Positions 21,860 through 33,787 of a stretch of DNA of 64,000 bases are shown piece by piece (positions within the stretch are counted from its first letter, which is position 1; every line of letters begins with the position of its first letter). The position numbers and the translations under genes were made by a program. The notes under the pieces are model-generated. The model was not told the DNA's origin. It was given only the letters and a program-made list of their open reading frames with translations, and did not search any database. The stretch spans positions 438,606 to 502,605 of the forward strand of contig MNCI01021396.1 of NCBI GenBank assembly GCA_015680685.1, written 5' to 3'. Source of the DNA: Gnetum montanum. Taxonomy: Eukaryota > Streptophyta > Gnetopsida > Gnetales > Gnetaceae.

Positions 21860-23362
21860 TGTATTGTCCGAAATCGTCAGTCTCTGGCTAGAAGGAAACA
21901 GAAACTGGGGGATCTTTGGACATGCACAGAAGACCCTACCTTTGCTTGAGGGCAAGCTAGAATTAATGAAGGTAGAGTACCTTGAGTGGTCCACATGTGG
22001 ATTAGGCAAGGATTTCCCCAAACGTACACTGAGGTGCTATATGCTGGGTTATATGTGAATGGCGTAACAGATGTAGAATGAAGTGTAAACAGCGTAACTG
22101 GTGTAAACAGAGCGTAAATGTGCGAGGACGTAAACAGTAAGCATTCAACAATTAATGAAAAACTATAACAGATTTTAGGAAGAAAATGTAACAATGTTAT
22201 TGCAAAGTAAGAGTTACAATTCATCGGTTTAACGTAGTTGTGGCTTTAACACAAGGCGGACAAATAGCCTCGGTGGATGCAGGGATGAGTGCTGGTTCAA
22301 TCTGCAAGCATAGCATAGAGTCTTTATGCTCAGGGTATAGGGTTTAGATCCAACGTACAAGAATCTCTCTTTGGTTCTCCGCGTCTTTGTTTTTCTCTCT
22401 GGTTTGCTCAAAATTGCCAACCCTCGAACTAGTGAAAAATTGGTGTTTTTATATAGGTTTAGATGTTAGACTTGGGTTGGGTGACATGTGGTGCATTGAC
22501 TGGGTGCAAAAGGACAAAATTTACAAGTGTTCAACATGCTATACGCCAATGTATGCGGCTATACGCTAGCATATATTGCTCTATGCCAACGTATACAAGT
22601 TGGACGTATGACCTCGGCATATACACTGGACGTATACGCTTAGTGTATAGACTTGATTAAAGCAAAAGAAGTCTTTCGGCCTTCAGATTTGAATTTAGAT
22701 TCCATGAAGATGTTTCCTATAGGTGTTCAGCTTGTTGACCTTGATTTGACACTTTGTACTTGCTGGGCGTATACGCTATAACTGTTGGGCATATACGCTG
22801 GGCATATATGCTATGGATGTCTACTGGGCGTATACGCTATGGATGTTGGGCGTATACGCTGGACGTGCAGGATGTACATGCTCAATGTATAGACTCCAGG
22901 ATGCATGATGTTAATGTCTGATGAATGTTCTGTCTGTGTAAGTTGATGCCTTGTAACAAATCTTTCTCTGAAATGCTGTTTACATGCTATCTTCGGGGGT
23001 TGCATGCCAAGTGTATACCTCAGTCGTACATGCTGGGCGTACATGTGAGGCGTATACGCTAGGCATCTACACTGGGCGTATATGCTGTAGTTGCAATCTT
23101 GGACGTATACGCTATGAATGTTGGGCATATACGCTAGGCGTATACTTAGTGAAAACTAAGTACTTTGAGCTCCAAAGTTGCAATGTTTGATAGTAGATAT
23201 TGGTGTGGTCATCGGCCAATCCCAAGGAACTGCTCCTCGTTGAGTTTGACTCTACTTGAAGTTGTCTGTGGGGCCTTCAAGCTTTATTCATGCTAGGGAG
23301 CATCGTGACTTAGCTTGATTCTTGTTGGAAAAGTAATAAGCTCAAAATTTTGTGGTGTTTCA
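21860..23362 (-). repeat. 5' LTR of element A
   Basis: A 1503-bp repeat, TGTATTGTCC...GGTGTTTCA on the plus strand, pairing with 5395-6872. On the minus strand CTATATAAAAAC near 22460-22449 is a good TATA box for the genomic transcript; in the other LTR it reads CTGTATAAAAAT. The palindrome array GCGTATACGC fills 22540-23150, upstream of that TATA box on the minus strand, in the place where enhancers lie. Confidence 0.92.
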
Positions 23363-23367
23363 CCTAG
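23363..23367. repeat. Target site duplication of element A, right copy (CCTAG)
   Basis: Perfect copy of 5390-5394. Removing element A and one copy of CCTAG brings the two halves of exon 4 of the antisense gene of element B back into register with copy A. Confidence 0.9.
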
Positions 23368-25942
23368 GCTTGTTGTCTCTTTTATAGAGATGCTGAGCAT
23401 TATTGACTACTGTAATGCAAGAGTTGATGTGTTCCACACCATAGTGCAAGGAATTCCTATTTCCATTGCCATTAATGTGACCATATTTTGCAATTTGTTT
23501 GGTGTTCTAGCTAATGGAATAGAAATTTCCACGAAACCAATGAAAGAGGCCAATCATCATGGGGAAGACAAAGAGTGATTTGATGCTAGCAAAGACCACT
23601 CCAAACTTTCTCTCGATAGCTTTATGAATCATGATGCAAGGAAGTCCTATTCTTTATTTATGTCTTGGGACTTTCCTAAATTGTTGTTGCAAAAGAAGCT
23701 AGTCAACATTGCATAGGGATGGACCTTCAAAAGGGTATTGATGAAGGGGACTTACTTTAACTGGGCTACTTCCTTGGCTATGGGCCTAAAAGAGGAAATC
23801 CTCAAACTTTATGTGGAATCCTCTACAATAGTCCATATGCAATATTTATTTTTTGTAGGCTATTTAAGTAGGTCTATAGAATTCTTAGTGATGAAGAGGA
23901 ATGGATCATGGGTGTGCCAGGACCCAAAATAACTTTTCTAGCCTTAGATAAAACATCTTTATCTAACTATGAAAGCTTAGAACCCATCAGAGAAAATGGG
24001 AGATTTGCTATCTGTGAACATCAAGAACCTTGTTGTTAATTGGTGTGAATCCCCTAACAACATGGGTGAGGCACTGCTTACATTCCCAAAGAACATCAAG
24101 ATGGCTCAATGGCTATATGTTGAGGCCAATGGGACAATGAAGGTTACTTTTAAATGACTAGTAGAGGAAGCACCACCACTAGCATAGCCATCCTCTAAGC
24201 AAAGGATTGTCTTCAAGATCCCTCACTTAGACTAGGTAGTTGCAGGTACACTCTAGCTATGATCTTAATGTTTTAGGCTATGTTGTCTCCTATGGCTATA
24301 TGTGCTAACTTTTCTAAATTACTATGGCTATAGGAAAATGGTGGAACTTAGCAATCAAAGCTACCACTATGGAAGAAGAACAAAGGCAAGTAGAGGAGAC
24401 ACATAGACATGTAGAGGAGGAGGAGTATAGATGAATAACTACCATAGTAGAGGAACAATAAATGCATGTAGAGGAGACACTCTTGTAGCATGATATGGAC
24501 AATCTTGATGCCTTGTTCTGTGAGCGATGGCCTAGGAAGCCTTTTATCAAAATCCTCAATGATGATGATGAGGATGAAATAGAAAATCAATGTATGCTTA
24601 TGCTTAATTTGTTATTTCCTATGGTTTTATGTTTAATTTCTTAGTTCTTACTCATTTGACAATTGTTATGGTTATCATAGTTCCTGAGCCACTCACATAG
24701 GCCTCTACATCTCCGATTCACATGAAACCATGGGTAGAGGTCCTAAACAAGATAGAATTCATGCATAGGATAGCAAAGGATATTGTCAATCAATTGCAAT
24801 AGGTTGCAATCGAGATCGGTAATAACCATGTTTTTCTATGCCTTGGTTGTCTTACTACAAGTTATGTTTTATGCTATAGCTACCTTAGGTTGTGTATCAT
24901 GTTTACAATTATATTTTTGTTAATTTTTCAATTCCATCAATTACATGGGACCTAGCCCAAGATATGGAGTTTGAATCCTTGCCTAAGCTTCCTCCTAACA
25001 CCCCACATGTTCCCTTGAAGTTGTACAAAACTACCACTAGTCTAGTGGTTTCATGTGCAAAAGCTTCATGGGAGATTCAAAGGTCCAACGAATCCCTATG
25101 GGAATAGGTTATGACCTTAAGGGAGAAAAATATAAGGTAAGCTGAGAGGATCTAGGATCTTGAGGAATGTAAGGCCTTTGTGGAAGCTTAAGTAGATAAC
25201 TTGGGGATGTTACAAACCAAGGAGATCACATGGGCCTGCTATTTATGTATCATCCATGATAAGGTTTCCATCTTTTGGGAGTTGCATGAGTAGCAAATGT
25301 AGATGGAGCTGATCTTATAAAAGGTACAAGATTGGACAAATTATAGTCCTTGGGTCTTGGAGTGGGGTAAGACATAAAAGGATCACAAGCGTATGTATAA
25401 GGTTGATCTAGAGGCATACTTGAAGTGGCTGAAGAGGGAGACAATTGAATGGCATAAGGGAGATTTGCTTATCTAGGGCATCCAAGCTAAGGGTGTTTTC
25501 AACCTCTTTGAAAGCACTTTGATAATAGTTAAGTCTCCTACCACATAGATTACTATAGCTATGGTCTCATGGGAGTCTCCATCATGGATAAGTATAGATA
25601 GGACCAACATCTTCATCAACATTAATTTTAGGGACATTTATTGGGAAAATATGATAAAATACCAAATTCTCCAATGTTTGGAGACTAGTATTCACTATCT
25701 TTCCCAAGAGTGTGTAGATAAGGATTCCCTATAGGTTTGATGAAAGTTATGTTTTATATTTTAAGTTTTAGTCTCACATGATTTATGTTATGGTTTGGGT
25801 TATGCTAGTTACTAATTGTTTGTGTGTTATTTTGTCACTAGCACCTTATGATGTTGGTGGTTCTAGCAGTGTAGGTGATGATGATGATGATGCATCACCT
25901 CCTTCCCTTTTAGATGCCTGCTTGGCACCACTTGATGGATGA
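23368..25942 (+). pseudogene. Antisense gene aORF, copy B, rest of exon 4 to exon 8
   Basis: Continuation of the gene split at 5389. Exon 4 resumes with 'MLSIIDYCNARVDVF' and 'TIFCNLFGVLANGIE' (copy A: 'SAGFFLNLFGVPTDDID'). It then reads 'GTYFNWATSLAMGLKEEI' and 'SRSIEFLVMKRNGSWV' near 23745-23930, matching 'GSHYNWARFLCKGLQAKI' in copy E. An acidic exon (about 24340-24590), an exon with 'PWVEVLNKIEFMHRIAKDIV' (about 24681-24830) and a coiled-coil exon (about 24940-25735) follow. The last exon (25842-25942, after TCACTAG) ends in six Asp from a GAT run and a stop. Many stops are present. The 24314-24590 minus-strand frames are shadows of the acidic exon. Confidence 0.72.
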
Positions 25943-26299
25943 TGTGATCATATTTGTCAATGATCTTTAGTTTGGTTTATTTTATGTTGGACATTGTATG
26001 GCCCATATTGGCTAGTTCTTGAGTTGTAGACATTTTAACATTTAGGGTTTATTATTTTGACATTTATGCCACACATTATGGCCATGGCTATATATGTATG
26101 TATGCATATAATTTTAAAATGTTTTAAATTTTAAGTTTCAATTTTAGTTTTGGCTATATACATTGTTGATGACTTTATCATGTTAAGGTTTTAAGGTTAT
26201 AAATATTGAAAATAACTATGTAAAGAGTGACCACATTGACTATGTCAAAAATAGTTAGGCTACAAGATTATGAATGTTCATAGGATGAGGATTACATGC
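25943..26299. other. Untranslated stretch downstream of aORF, copy B
   Basis: AT-rich DNA with no frame or motif I recognise. By position it is the 3' untranslated part of the antisense gene of element B. Confidence 0.4.
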
Positions 26300-26535
26300 C
26301 AGTTATAAGCCATGATGAGCCACACATTTATCACCAGTTTAGGATCATGGGAAGCTACAATGCTAGTTTAGAGTCTTAGTGGATTATGACACCAGTTTAG
26401 AGTCTTAGTGGATTACGATGTTAGTTTAGAGTCTTAGTGGATTATGGAATTGGTTTAGAGTCTTAGTAGATTACAACACTAGTTTAGATACTTAGTGGAC
26501 TACAACACTAGTTTAGAGTCCTAACAGACTTGAAG
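26300..26535 (+). repeat. Hairpin minisatellite of element B
   Basis: About eight units of 'CTAGTTTAGAGTC-six bases-GAYT' occur, spaced about 30 bp, the best being AGTC-CTAACA-GACT near 26516-26530. They correspond in place to 17295-17600 of element A, between the antisense gene and gag-protease. Confidence 0.72.
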
Positions 26536-26576
26536 TGATTAGCAAACTAGGCTATTAAGTCCTCAAGAGAGGATAT
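26536..26576 (-). pseudogene. Element B gag, short 3' remnant before element C
   Basis: These 41 bases match the gag segment encoding 'SLEDLISQF' in element C (near 32050-32090) and continue, on the other side of element C, at 35246. The rest of gag and the protease of B, present in A between about 17600 and 20050, are missing, so B carries a deletion of roughly 2.3 kb here. Confidence 0.6.
26572..26576. repeat. Target site duplication of element C, left copy (GATAT)
   Basis: GATAT precedes the LTR start and recurs at 35241-35245 after the right LTR. Confidence 0.8.
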
Positions 26577-28052
26577 TATAACATCCGAAAACATTGGTGG
26601 TTGGAAAGCCGAGAGGTTATTGGGCATACAACCTAACCCCAAATCCATGTGAGGGCCATGTTGGAGAAAAGGGAAATGAGGTGCCCTGAATGGTTTGATC
26701 GATTAGATAGGGAGTTACATGATGTCAAATAATTGATTGCAAATAGTGATTTTAGAGTGTGATGTGTAGAGGTTCGATCAAAAGAAAACATGGCACACAC
26801 AACAGTAGAAACGTACTAAAGTATGTAACTAGGATAACAAGCATGCACAAACACACAATAATGCAACATGTATGGTGTAGTAGAATAAAATAAGTGCTTG
26901 GGAGAGAAAATGAACCACCCCAAAATTGGGGGAGTGTAGCTAATTCACAAAGGTATACACAATGTATAATAGGTATAGTGGAAGTGCAGTAACAGCCTTG
27001 GTGGTGTCAGGCTATGAAGTCTGGTGCTCATTGTTTTGAACTGTGCCTATTGGATTGGTAGCCATAGTGTACCATGTGAGGTTCTACTAGGCTGCAATGG
27101 GGTGGCAATGTATTGTGTGGTGTAGCTGTGCCTCTCTACCAATGTGGGGTGATTTGGGTCTTGTTTTCCAATGAAGCTAAGTGCTATGATGCCAAAGTTC
27201 CAAATGCCAAATGGAAGTGCAAACTGCCTCCTTGGTCAAAAATGAAAGCCAACCTCCCCATCCTCTTCCCTTTTCAAAAGAGGGCATATGGTATTTATAG
27301 GGCAGGGTTAGCCCAAAATGTAGATCAGGTGCCACATGGTAGTGTAGTGGGTGGGACCATGGGATGCTAGCTGCTACACTTGTCCCATGTTATGTGTAGG
27401 ATGCAGGACGTTGTCTACTACACCTGTTCCATGTTACACGTGGAACATGGAACACTGGTTGCTACTGTCTACTACACTCATCCTATGTTACGCGTGGTAC
27501 ACGGAACGATGGTTGCTACTATCTACTGTGTCTGTCTGATGTCACACATGGGACATGGGACACTGTCTACTACACCTGTCCATTATCTACTTTGCTCATC
27601 CCATGTTACACATGGTACACGAGATGCTGGTTGCTACTATCTATTACACTTATCCCATGTTATGTGTGGTACATGGGACATTGGTTGCTGCTGTGTACTA
27701 TGCCTGTCCACTATCTACTACGCATGACAGGGTGCTACACTGCACTATGCTACATAGCATTATAGTGTGCTACGCTATGCAACATAACAAGGTGCTACGC
27801 TGCACTATGCTACACAATGTAACAGTGTGCTACACTACATTATGGTACATAGCGTAACAGGGTGCTATGCTATGCAGCGTAACAGGGTGCAGAAAGTGCC
27901 ATCGTTCTAACACTTAGAAAATGTTTGCAAATTTGGCAGTTTGGAGTTGACTATACTCAACACTTAGAAAAATATGGGCAAAGTATGATCGTTTTGACAC
28001 TTAGCCAAATTTGTAGTCGAGATGCCGAGACTCGAAATTTTGTGGTGTTTCA
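26577..28052 (-). repeat. 3' LTR of element C
   Basis: Aligned with 33788-35240. It starts TATAACATCCGAAA (TG mutated to TA) and ends GGTGTTTCA. TATTTATA at 27292-27299 is the TATA box on the minus strand. Positions 27340-27730 are a minisatellite of about 50-60 bp units ('ctggttgctactgtctact'), and 27720-27900 is made of 'ctacgctacactatgcta' words. The Met-, His- and Cys-rich frames at 27351-27857 are translations of these repeats. Confidence 0.88.
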
Positions 28053-29097
28053 ATGACCCCTCTTTGTTGATGTCTGGAGGAGTGGCTCGAGAGACATTGA
28101 CAAAGAATTATAGAAAACCAAAGTAGTCATGCAACAAACATCACTCATCAGTACAAGATCAGATGTTGTTTCATCATGCTCAAGAGTACCATGGGAATAA
28201 AGGTATGTTGAAGGACAAGGGATATAGGCAATGCTAGGGAGATGAAATTTAAATAATGGAAAAATCATAATTTAAGATGGGAAGTCAGCATGGATGATAG
28301 TGACCATGGCATGAAGTAGTTTGCCTTTGAAACATTGACCTCTCATTAGAGTACTTATGAGAGAGTCAAAGTTGATCCAAGACTAGGCCAGTTGTGAAGA
28401 TGTAGCATTTTCAATTTTCTTGGGGATGTGTTTTTCCCCATTCTCCTTTTTTTTTGAGTTGTGAGGAAAACCTTCTTTGGGTTTGGCTTACTATTGAATG
28501 TTATCTACAAGTTGGCCATTGAGAAGATAGGCTTTGTTTCCCAGGGATGATTCATGTTACATCCACCTAGGCTTTGACCACACAACAAAGGCTCCCCACA
28601 GGATGAGTTATGTTACATCGACCATAAGTTCTATAGTTGATGTGAAGAAAATACCATATGCATCATAGTGTGTATGCATCCGAGGGATGTGTAATCATGA
28701 GTATGTGGGAGATGAGAGGATACGGGATGAAGAAGTTGATGTGCATAGGTTGTAATAAGGATGAGGGGGATGTGCACTCGAGTGGCTTAAGTAGTCCAAT
28801 CATGCACATTAGAGCAATGTGGTGACTTGCTGCTACAATGAGATGCATCTCTACACAACCATCTCTAAGGCTTCATCCTACAAACACAAATCTAAGAAGA
28901 CAAGAAAACCACACAATTTGAAATGCAAGTGCAAATGTCAGATGTGAAGATGTTGTAAGTGCTAGATGTGAAGCTGTCGTAAATGCATCAAATGCTGTGC
29001 CAATTGCAGATGTTCAAGAAGCCAGTGAAAGTGCTAGGGTGATGATGTTAGGAGTCCTTTGAAGGCAATGACAAGTGTTCAAATCAGATTAGCAACA
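28053..29097 (-). other. Polypurine tract and 3' non-coding region of element C
   Basis: On the minus strand AACAAAGAGGGGTCAT directly precedes the LTR (28053-28068), matching the tract of elements A and E. The rest is homologous to 6887-7918 of element A and holds no gene. Confidence 0.65.
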
Positions 29098-29360
29098 TAC
29101 CAGTTTAAAGTCCTAGTAGACTGTGAACCTAGTTTAAGGTCCTGGTAGACCATGATGTGCTAGTTTATAGTCCTAGCAGACTATTGGATGCTAGTTTAAT
29201 GTCATAGCGAACAGTGGATGTTGTGCCAGTTTAATGTCATAACCCAAGGATGAGCTATTGTGCCAGTTTAACATCATGATCCAAGGATGATCTGTTGTGC
29301 TAGTTTAACATCATGACCCAAGGACGAGCTATGCTAGTTTATAGTCATAGCGGATTGGTG
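29098..29360 (+). repeat. Hairpin minisatellite of element C, first array
   Basis: Seven to eight units. AGTC-CTAGTA-GACT at 29109-29122 and GGTC-CTGGTA-GACC at 29138-29151 are neighbours that differ by a compensated base pair. It corresponds to 7919-8290 of element A. Confidence 0.78.
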
Positions 29361-29519
29361 CTTACCTTGCTTGTATAAGGTGTGATGCAACATGCGTAGT
29401 CATGTTGTGTGCTTGCAAGATCCTGCAAAAGTCAACTAGCAAGAAAAAAATATCAAGAAATACTCATTGTAAATAGAGTTTAAATGCATGAATGAAAGGA
29501 AAGCAGTGCAAAAATTGAT

Positions 29520-29605
29520 AGTTTTGTGTCATTCCAGGCCATAGGCTATTTTAAGGCCTTTTCGAGTCATGAGCTAGTTTAAGGCCTTTTTGGGCCATGT
29601 GTTTT
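29520..29605 (+). repeat. Hairpin minisatellite of element C, second array
   Basis: Two or three GGCC-type units ('tttaaggcctttttgggcc') match 17295-17400 of element A. Together with the first array it marks the junction where pol and the antisense gene were lost. The 29361-29519 and 29606-29904 stretches show nothing recognisable. Confidence 0.65.
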
Positions 29606-29904
29606 TGTAGTTTTTTCAAATGCAATGCATAAGCTAAGTAGATGAGTGTGTAAAAAATGTAGAAATTCATAAATAAAGTGAAGTAATGTGTAAACTAGGC
29701 AAGTAGGTGCAATGTAAATGCATAAACAAATGCAACCCAAGAAAAAACTTAAAATGCATGGCCAATGGAGGCAAAGGGTAGGTAGGCACCTAGCACATTT
29801 TTGGCCAAGGAAAAGTCTTGGTCACATAGTTGCTTCCTAATTAGGTGTGGATTAGGGAGCATGCAAGGCTCAAGATTCTTTTGGAGGCTATTGACTTCAA
29901 CTGC

Positions 29905-30351
29905 TCATTTGGGTGTGTTAGCCTTAGGTGCGACGTTGGTTATCATACATGTACCACCAAGAAACTCCTCTTCCAAAACTTGTGCCATGTCTATGTTATG
30001 GATAATGAAAGAGGAAGTGTTATCACCATGGATGATAACTTGACCACCTTCATATGGAAGGTGGATTTCTTGCTGGATGGGAGAGGATATGGCCCTTAGT
30101 TGGGCTAGCCAAGGCCTATCTAGAATCATGTTGAAACCTGGCATCTCCTCTATGACAGTGAAATTTGCACTGGTGGGGAATTGCTCTCCTACCAAAAAGG
30201 CTAGGTTGATTGTACCCTTGACAATGACCTGTGATCCGTTGAATGATTTTAGACATGTGGTTTTGGTTGGCCTGATTTCATTTTCTAGGACTAGTTTGTC
30301 GATGACAAAGTACAGGACCACGTTCATTGCTACACCATCATCAACATGCAC
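29905..30351 (-). pseudogene. Element C protease
   Basis: Retropepsin-like domain with 'HVDDGVAMNVV' (active site, D-D-G) and 'FNMILDRPWLAQLRAISSP', then the glycine-rich end 'PYEGGQVIIHGD'. The Gly of 'ILGRPWL' is Asp here. It follows gag in the usual order; the link to gag (30367-30555, 'EDILADEASFCAMMFPPT') is still visible. Confidence 0.85.
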
Positions 30352-30366
30352 TCTACGAATGGTGCA

Positions 30367-33121
30367 CTACCCAACATGTATGCTAATGGATAGTGGAGCT
30401 ATAGTGACCTCCCCTTGTTCAGGGTTAACTTTGAATACATCATCACAGAACACTAGGGATGTTGAACTCGATTCTTGTGGTGTAGGGGGAAACATCATTG
30501 CACAAAAGGATGCCTCATCTGCAAGGATATCCTCCATAGCAGGAATGGATGCCAAGATTCAGGCCAATGCTTGGTAGTAAGTAGATGAAGTCATGGCCAG
30601 GTCATACAAGCTCAACATTGTATTCTTTTTCTTAAGCATTTTTTTCACCTAGGTTAGTGTAGCTATGAAGTCCTTTTCATTAGTCATTGTGTTGACCTTG
30701 ACTTCCTCCATTTGGCTTAAGAAATATATCTCTCATGGAGGGGACTTGCGCTTGGTTTGCTTGGCTTTCTTGCTAGCTATGGCCTCTGCTTCGGCCATGG
30801 GGGTTGCGAGGTGCTTGTTTGTCCTCTTGTGTTTCCATTTGGTTGGCCTACCTAGGTTGCTAGTGGGGTCAACCCTCAAGGGAGGAGAGATTGAGACATT
30901 GACCATTCTTGGACTTCAGGTAGGTGAGGGGCCATCACATAGTGGAACCCTTATGAAAAAGGGTAGTTTAGGAGTTGTTGTAGGGGTTGTTGTGTGACTA
31001 ACTCATTGTGGCACATTGATGACAAAAGCTTGCTTAGCTATTTTTGTTGGCGCATCATGCTAGTTTAATGTCTTAGCAGACGATTTGTTTGGGACCTTGA
31101 CCAAAAAGGATGTTGTGGATGCTGGAGGTGGCACTTTGATAATAGAGGGTGGCCTCTTGTTTGTGGAGGCCGACGGAATCCTTGCCTTGTTGGGAGGCAC
31201 ACAAATCATAAAAGGTTGTTACATAGGTTTGGGCTTGCCACCTATGCTAATGGTATTTATGACATAGGAGGCATCATCTATGTTGGATTGACTTGCCGTG
31301 TCGATCACTAGTTGGCCTCATTCTATCATTCTTTGCAGGTCATCCTACAAAGCCCAATAGTTGTTTGTATTGTGACCAGCCAATTGATGGTAATGATAGT
31401 ATTGGTCCAATTTAAAATGTTGTGGGACCGGGGGCTCATTTGGTACTACTAATGTGGGGTTCCTTATTATTTTGTAGTACCTATAATGTTTTTGGTGGGT
31501 AATCATTGATACATGTTTGTGTTGGATTTGCTTGGCTTTCAAGAGTTGCTCTAGTAGTTCAAAGGGTTCCATTGGTAGTGGTATATACTTTGAGTGATCC
31601 TTGCACTAAAAGTTAGACCTTGGGGTGGCCCATGGCAATGTAGGTGAGTTGGCACTAGAGTTGGCAATTTTGTCAACTAGGACTTTGGGCTGCTTAGTTG
31701 TCGGGCACCGACTGGTTGTCTTTGTTCTTGTGGGAACTGTTGCCACTATTGTGTTTCTATAGGCCACATAGGCTAGATCATTACTAGCTTGCACTACTTC
31801 CTCTATGCCTTTTGTTTAGGCAAAGGATTGGCTAAGAGACTTTAGGGCTAGATAATATAGTTTAGACTTGATGAAGTCATTCACTGCACCTTTGAAGATG
31901 GCTAGTAGATGTGTTTGTACCAAGGGTTTATGAATTTCACTCAATGTACCATTCCAACATTGGAGGAATTTTGGCACGGGTTTTAGAGGCCCCTGCTTAA
32001 CCTGCATGAGCTAGTCAAGGGTTTCTTCAGGATTTAGGTTGTACCTAAAGCATATCACAAACTGGCTTATGAGATCCTCCAAAGAGGAGATTGAGGCCTT
32101 GGGTAGTCTACGATACAGTCTAAGGCCTTGTCCATGAGTGACATGGGGAACACGCGCATGATGGCATGTGGCCAGGCTTGAAGAAGTAGGCACTTAGATC
32201 AAAAAGTAACCAAGTGTGCATTGGGGGTCCCCTTCACCATTATACTTGATGAATTATGGTAGCTAGACCCCAATCAAGAGAGTTAGAGGTGGTACCATAA
32301 GACTTATGGGATCGTCTCTGAAGGAGTCCATCACTTTGACAATGTCAGAGGAGGTAGCCTTGAGTCGGTTGATCTCCTTCATCAAGCTTTGGATTAGCTA
32401 GAATTCCTAATCTAAGCTTGGGGATGTGCCAACTGGTTGCATTGGCTTGGCTTGTATCAATTGCATAGCATAGGGTAGAATTATTGGTTATGGATTTTTC
32501 CAGTTTAACATCGTAGCAGATGGTTGTTGATGTGTTGGCTGAGTGATGGGTGCGGTGATTGAAGTAGGCCACACATGAGTGGGTTGGATAGACACCATAG
32601 ATACTAATGAGATAGGTGGGATGTAGGATGGATGAGTTTTCTAGGATTGGGAGTTTGCCCCTGCATGAGCACAGCATTGGACACATGCATTAGTTGCTTG
32701 CCAAGAAGGTTGAATTAGCATGATCACCATTTCAGAGAGGATAGGTGAACCGAATCAAGGGGTTGTACTAGGAAGTGGTCATTGGAAGATGGTGTAGAGA
32801 GGGATCTCGAGCTTAGGGTGGGCCTTGAACTCATCTTATTCCTTCTGTGAGGATTCCTCGTAGTTTTTCCTTGCATCATGCTTGTTTGCATAGATGAGTT
32901 GGGACAACAACTAGTGGTAGGACTCTATGAGTGGGATTATGTCAAACAAGGAGGGGTTGTACTCTCGTCCGTTTTGGTGGACTCTTTCATAGTCTTGTTT
33001 TGCCTCCAAATAAAGGTAATTCATTAGTATTCCTACTTGGATTTTGACACAAACAAAATTGTACTATTCATGGCTTAGTGTGGCATGCTTTGATTGGATT
33101 GTAGTGTCAAATGTGTTAGAC
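30367..33121 (-). pseudogene. Element C gag
   Basis: The gene starts at Met near 33121 ('MLVSNTFDTTIQSKHATLSHE' then a stop) and follows element A gag through 'EYNPSLFDIIPL', 'QAWPHAIMRVFPMSL', 'ASISSLEDLISQFVICFRYN' and 'MQVKQGPLKPVPKFLQCWNG'. The knuckle region reads 'YYHYHQLAGHNTNNY', both Cys having become Tyr. Where A and B have TAG in the capsid, C has Gln (CAA). Numerous stops and frame changes are present. Confidence 0.82.
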
Positions 33122-33787
33122 ACCAACATGGAAGGTTTATTCAGATTCATATTCACAGATCAATTGTGAGAGTTGTTGTTTGTAGAAAATGGCTAACTCT
33201 GAGAAATAGCAAACAAATGACTAAGTATATCAGTAGCAGGAAAATGGCTAAGTATAAAAATATAGAAAAAATGGCCAAGTGTAACAATGTAGAAAAAATG
33301 TGAAGTATGAAAATGCAGAAAAAATGCTAAGTATAAATACTACTAAAAATGGCCAACTCTGGTGCTACACTCACTACACTATAGCTCATCATGCTCACTA
33401 CACTAGAGCTTACTATTGTAGCTTATCACACTTGCTATGCTAGAGCTTGCTACTATAGCTTGTCATGCTCACTACACTAGAGCTTGCTACGCTCGCGACA
33501 CTAGGAGGGGCCACTACGCAGATAGGGTCACTATGCAATGTGCGAGACAAGCAGCATAACGTAGTAGACAACATAACACAATAGACAGTTTTGGGGCTTT
33601 CATCCCACAAGGTTCCAAAGGAATTGCTGACTATGGCTGATATGTACCAACCAGTGCATAGAAAACCATAGGGGTGTCATGTCTATGCTAGCTAGGTGCT
33701 AGTAGTAGGGTATAGAATGCACGCAAGACTATCCATGAAGCAAAGAAGAAGCACAATGATTCAGGCCCTCCTTTTAGCATCAAAAAC
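33122..33787 (-). other. Leader of element C
   Basis: Non-coding. 33180-33360 contains 'aaaaatggctaagtat' repeats, and 33360-33500 repeats of 'gctcactacactagagctt'. Next to the LTR the minus strand reads GATGCTAAAAGGAGGGCC, the counterpart of the element A sequence suspected to contain the primer-binding site. Confidence 0.5.

Larger units (their letters stand above)
5395..23362 (-). mobile_element. Element A: full-length Ty3/gypsy (Tat/Ogre-type) retrotransposon carrying an antisense gene
   Basis: This complete but inactive 17,968-bp element has both LTRs, a 5-bp target duplication and a polypurine tract. Read on the minus strand the order is: 5' LTR (21860-23362), leader, gag and protease (21109 to about 17600), a spacer holding an oppositely oriented gene (12429 to about 16930), then RT, RNase H, second RNase H and integrase (11715-8276), 3' non-coding DNA and 3' LTR (5395-6872). 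The second RNase H is diagnostic of the Tat lineage, and the size fits the Ogre-like branch. It is inserted in exon 4 of the antisense gene of element B. By eye the two LTRs differ at roughly one base in eight to ten, mostly transitions, so the insertion is old. Confidence 0.92.

Noticed and set aside
27351-27857. Overlapping frames of 62-115 codons, rich in Met, His and Cys
   Set aside because: They are translations of the LTR minisatellite of element C; the copy at 34570-34960 gives frames with different breaks.
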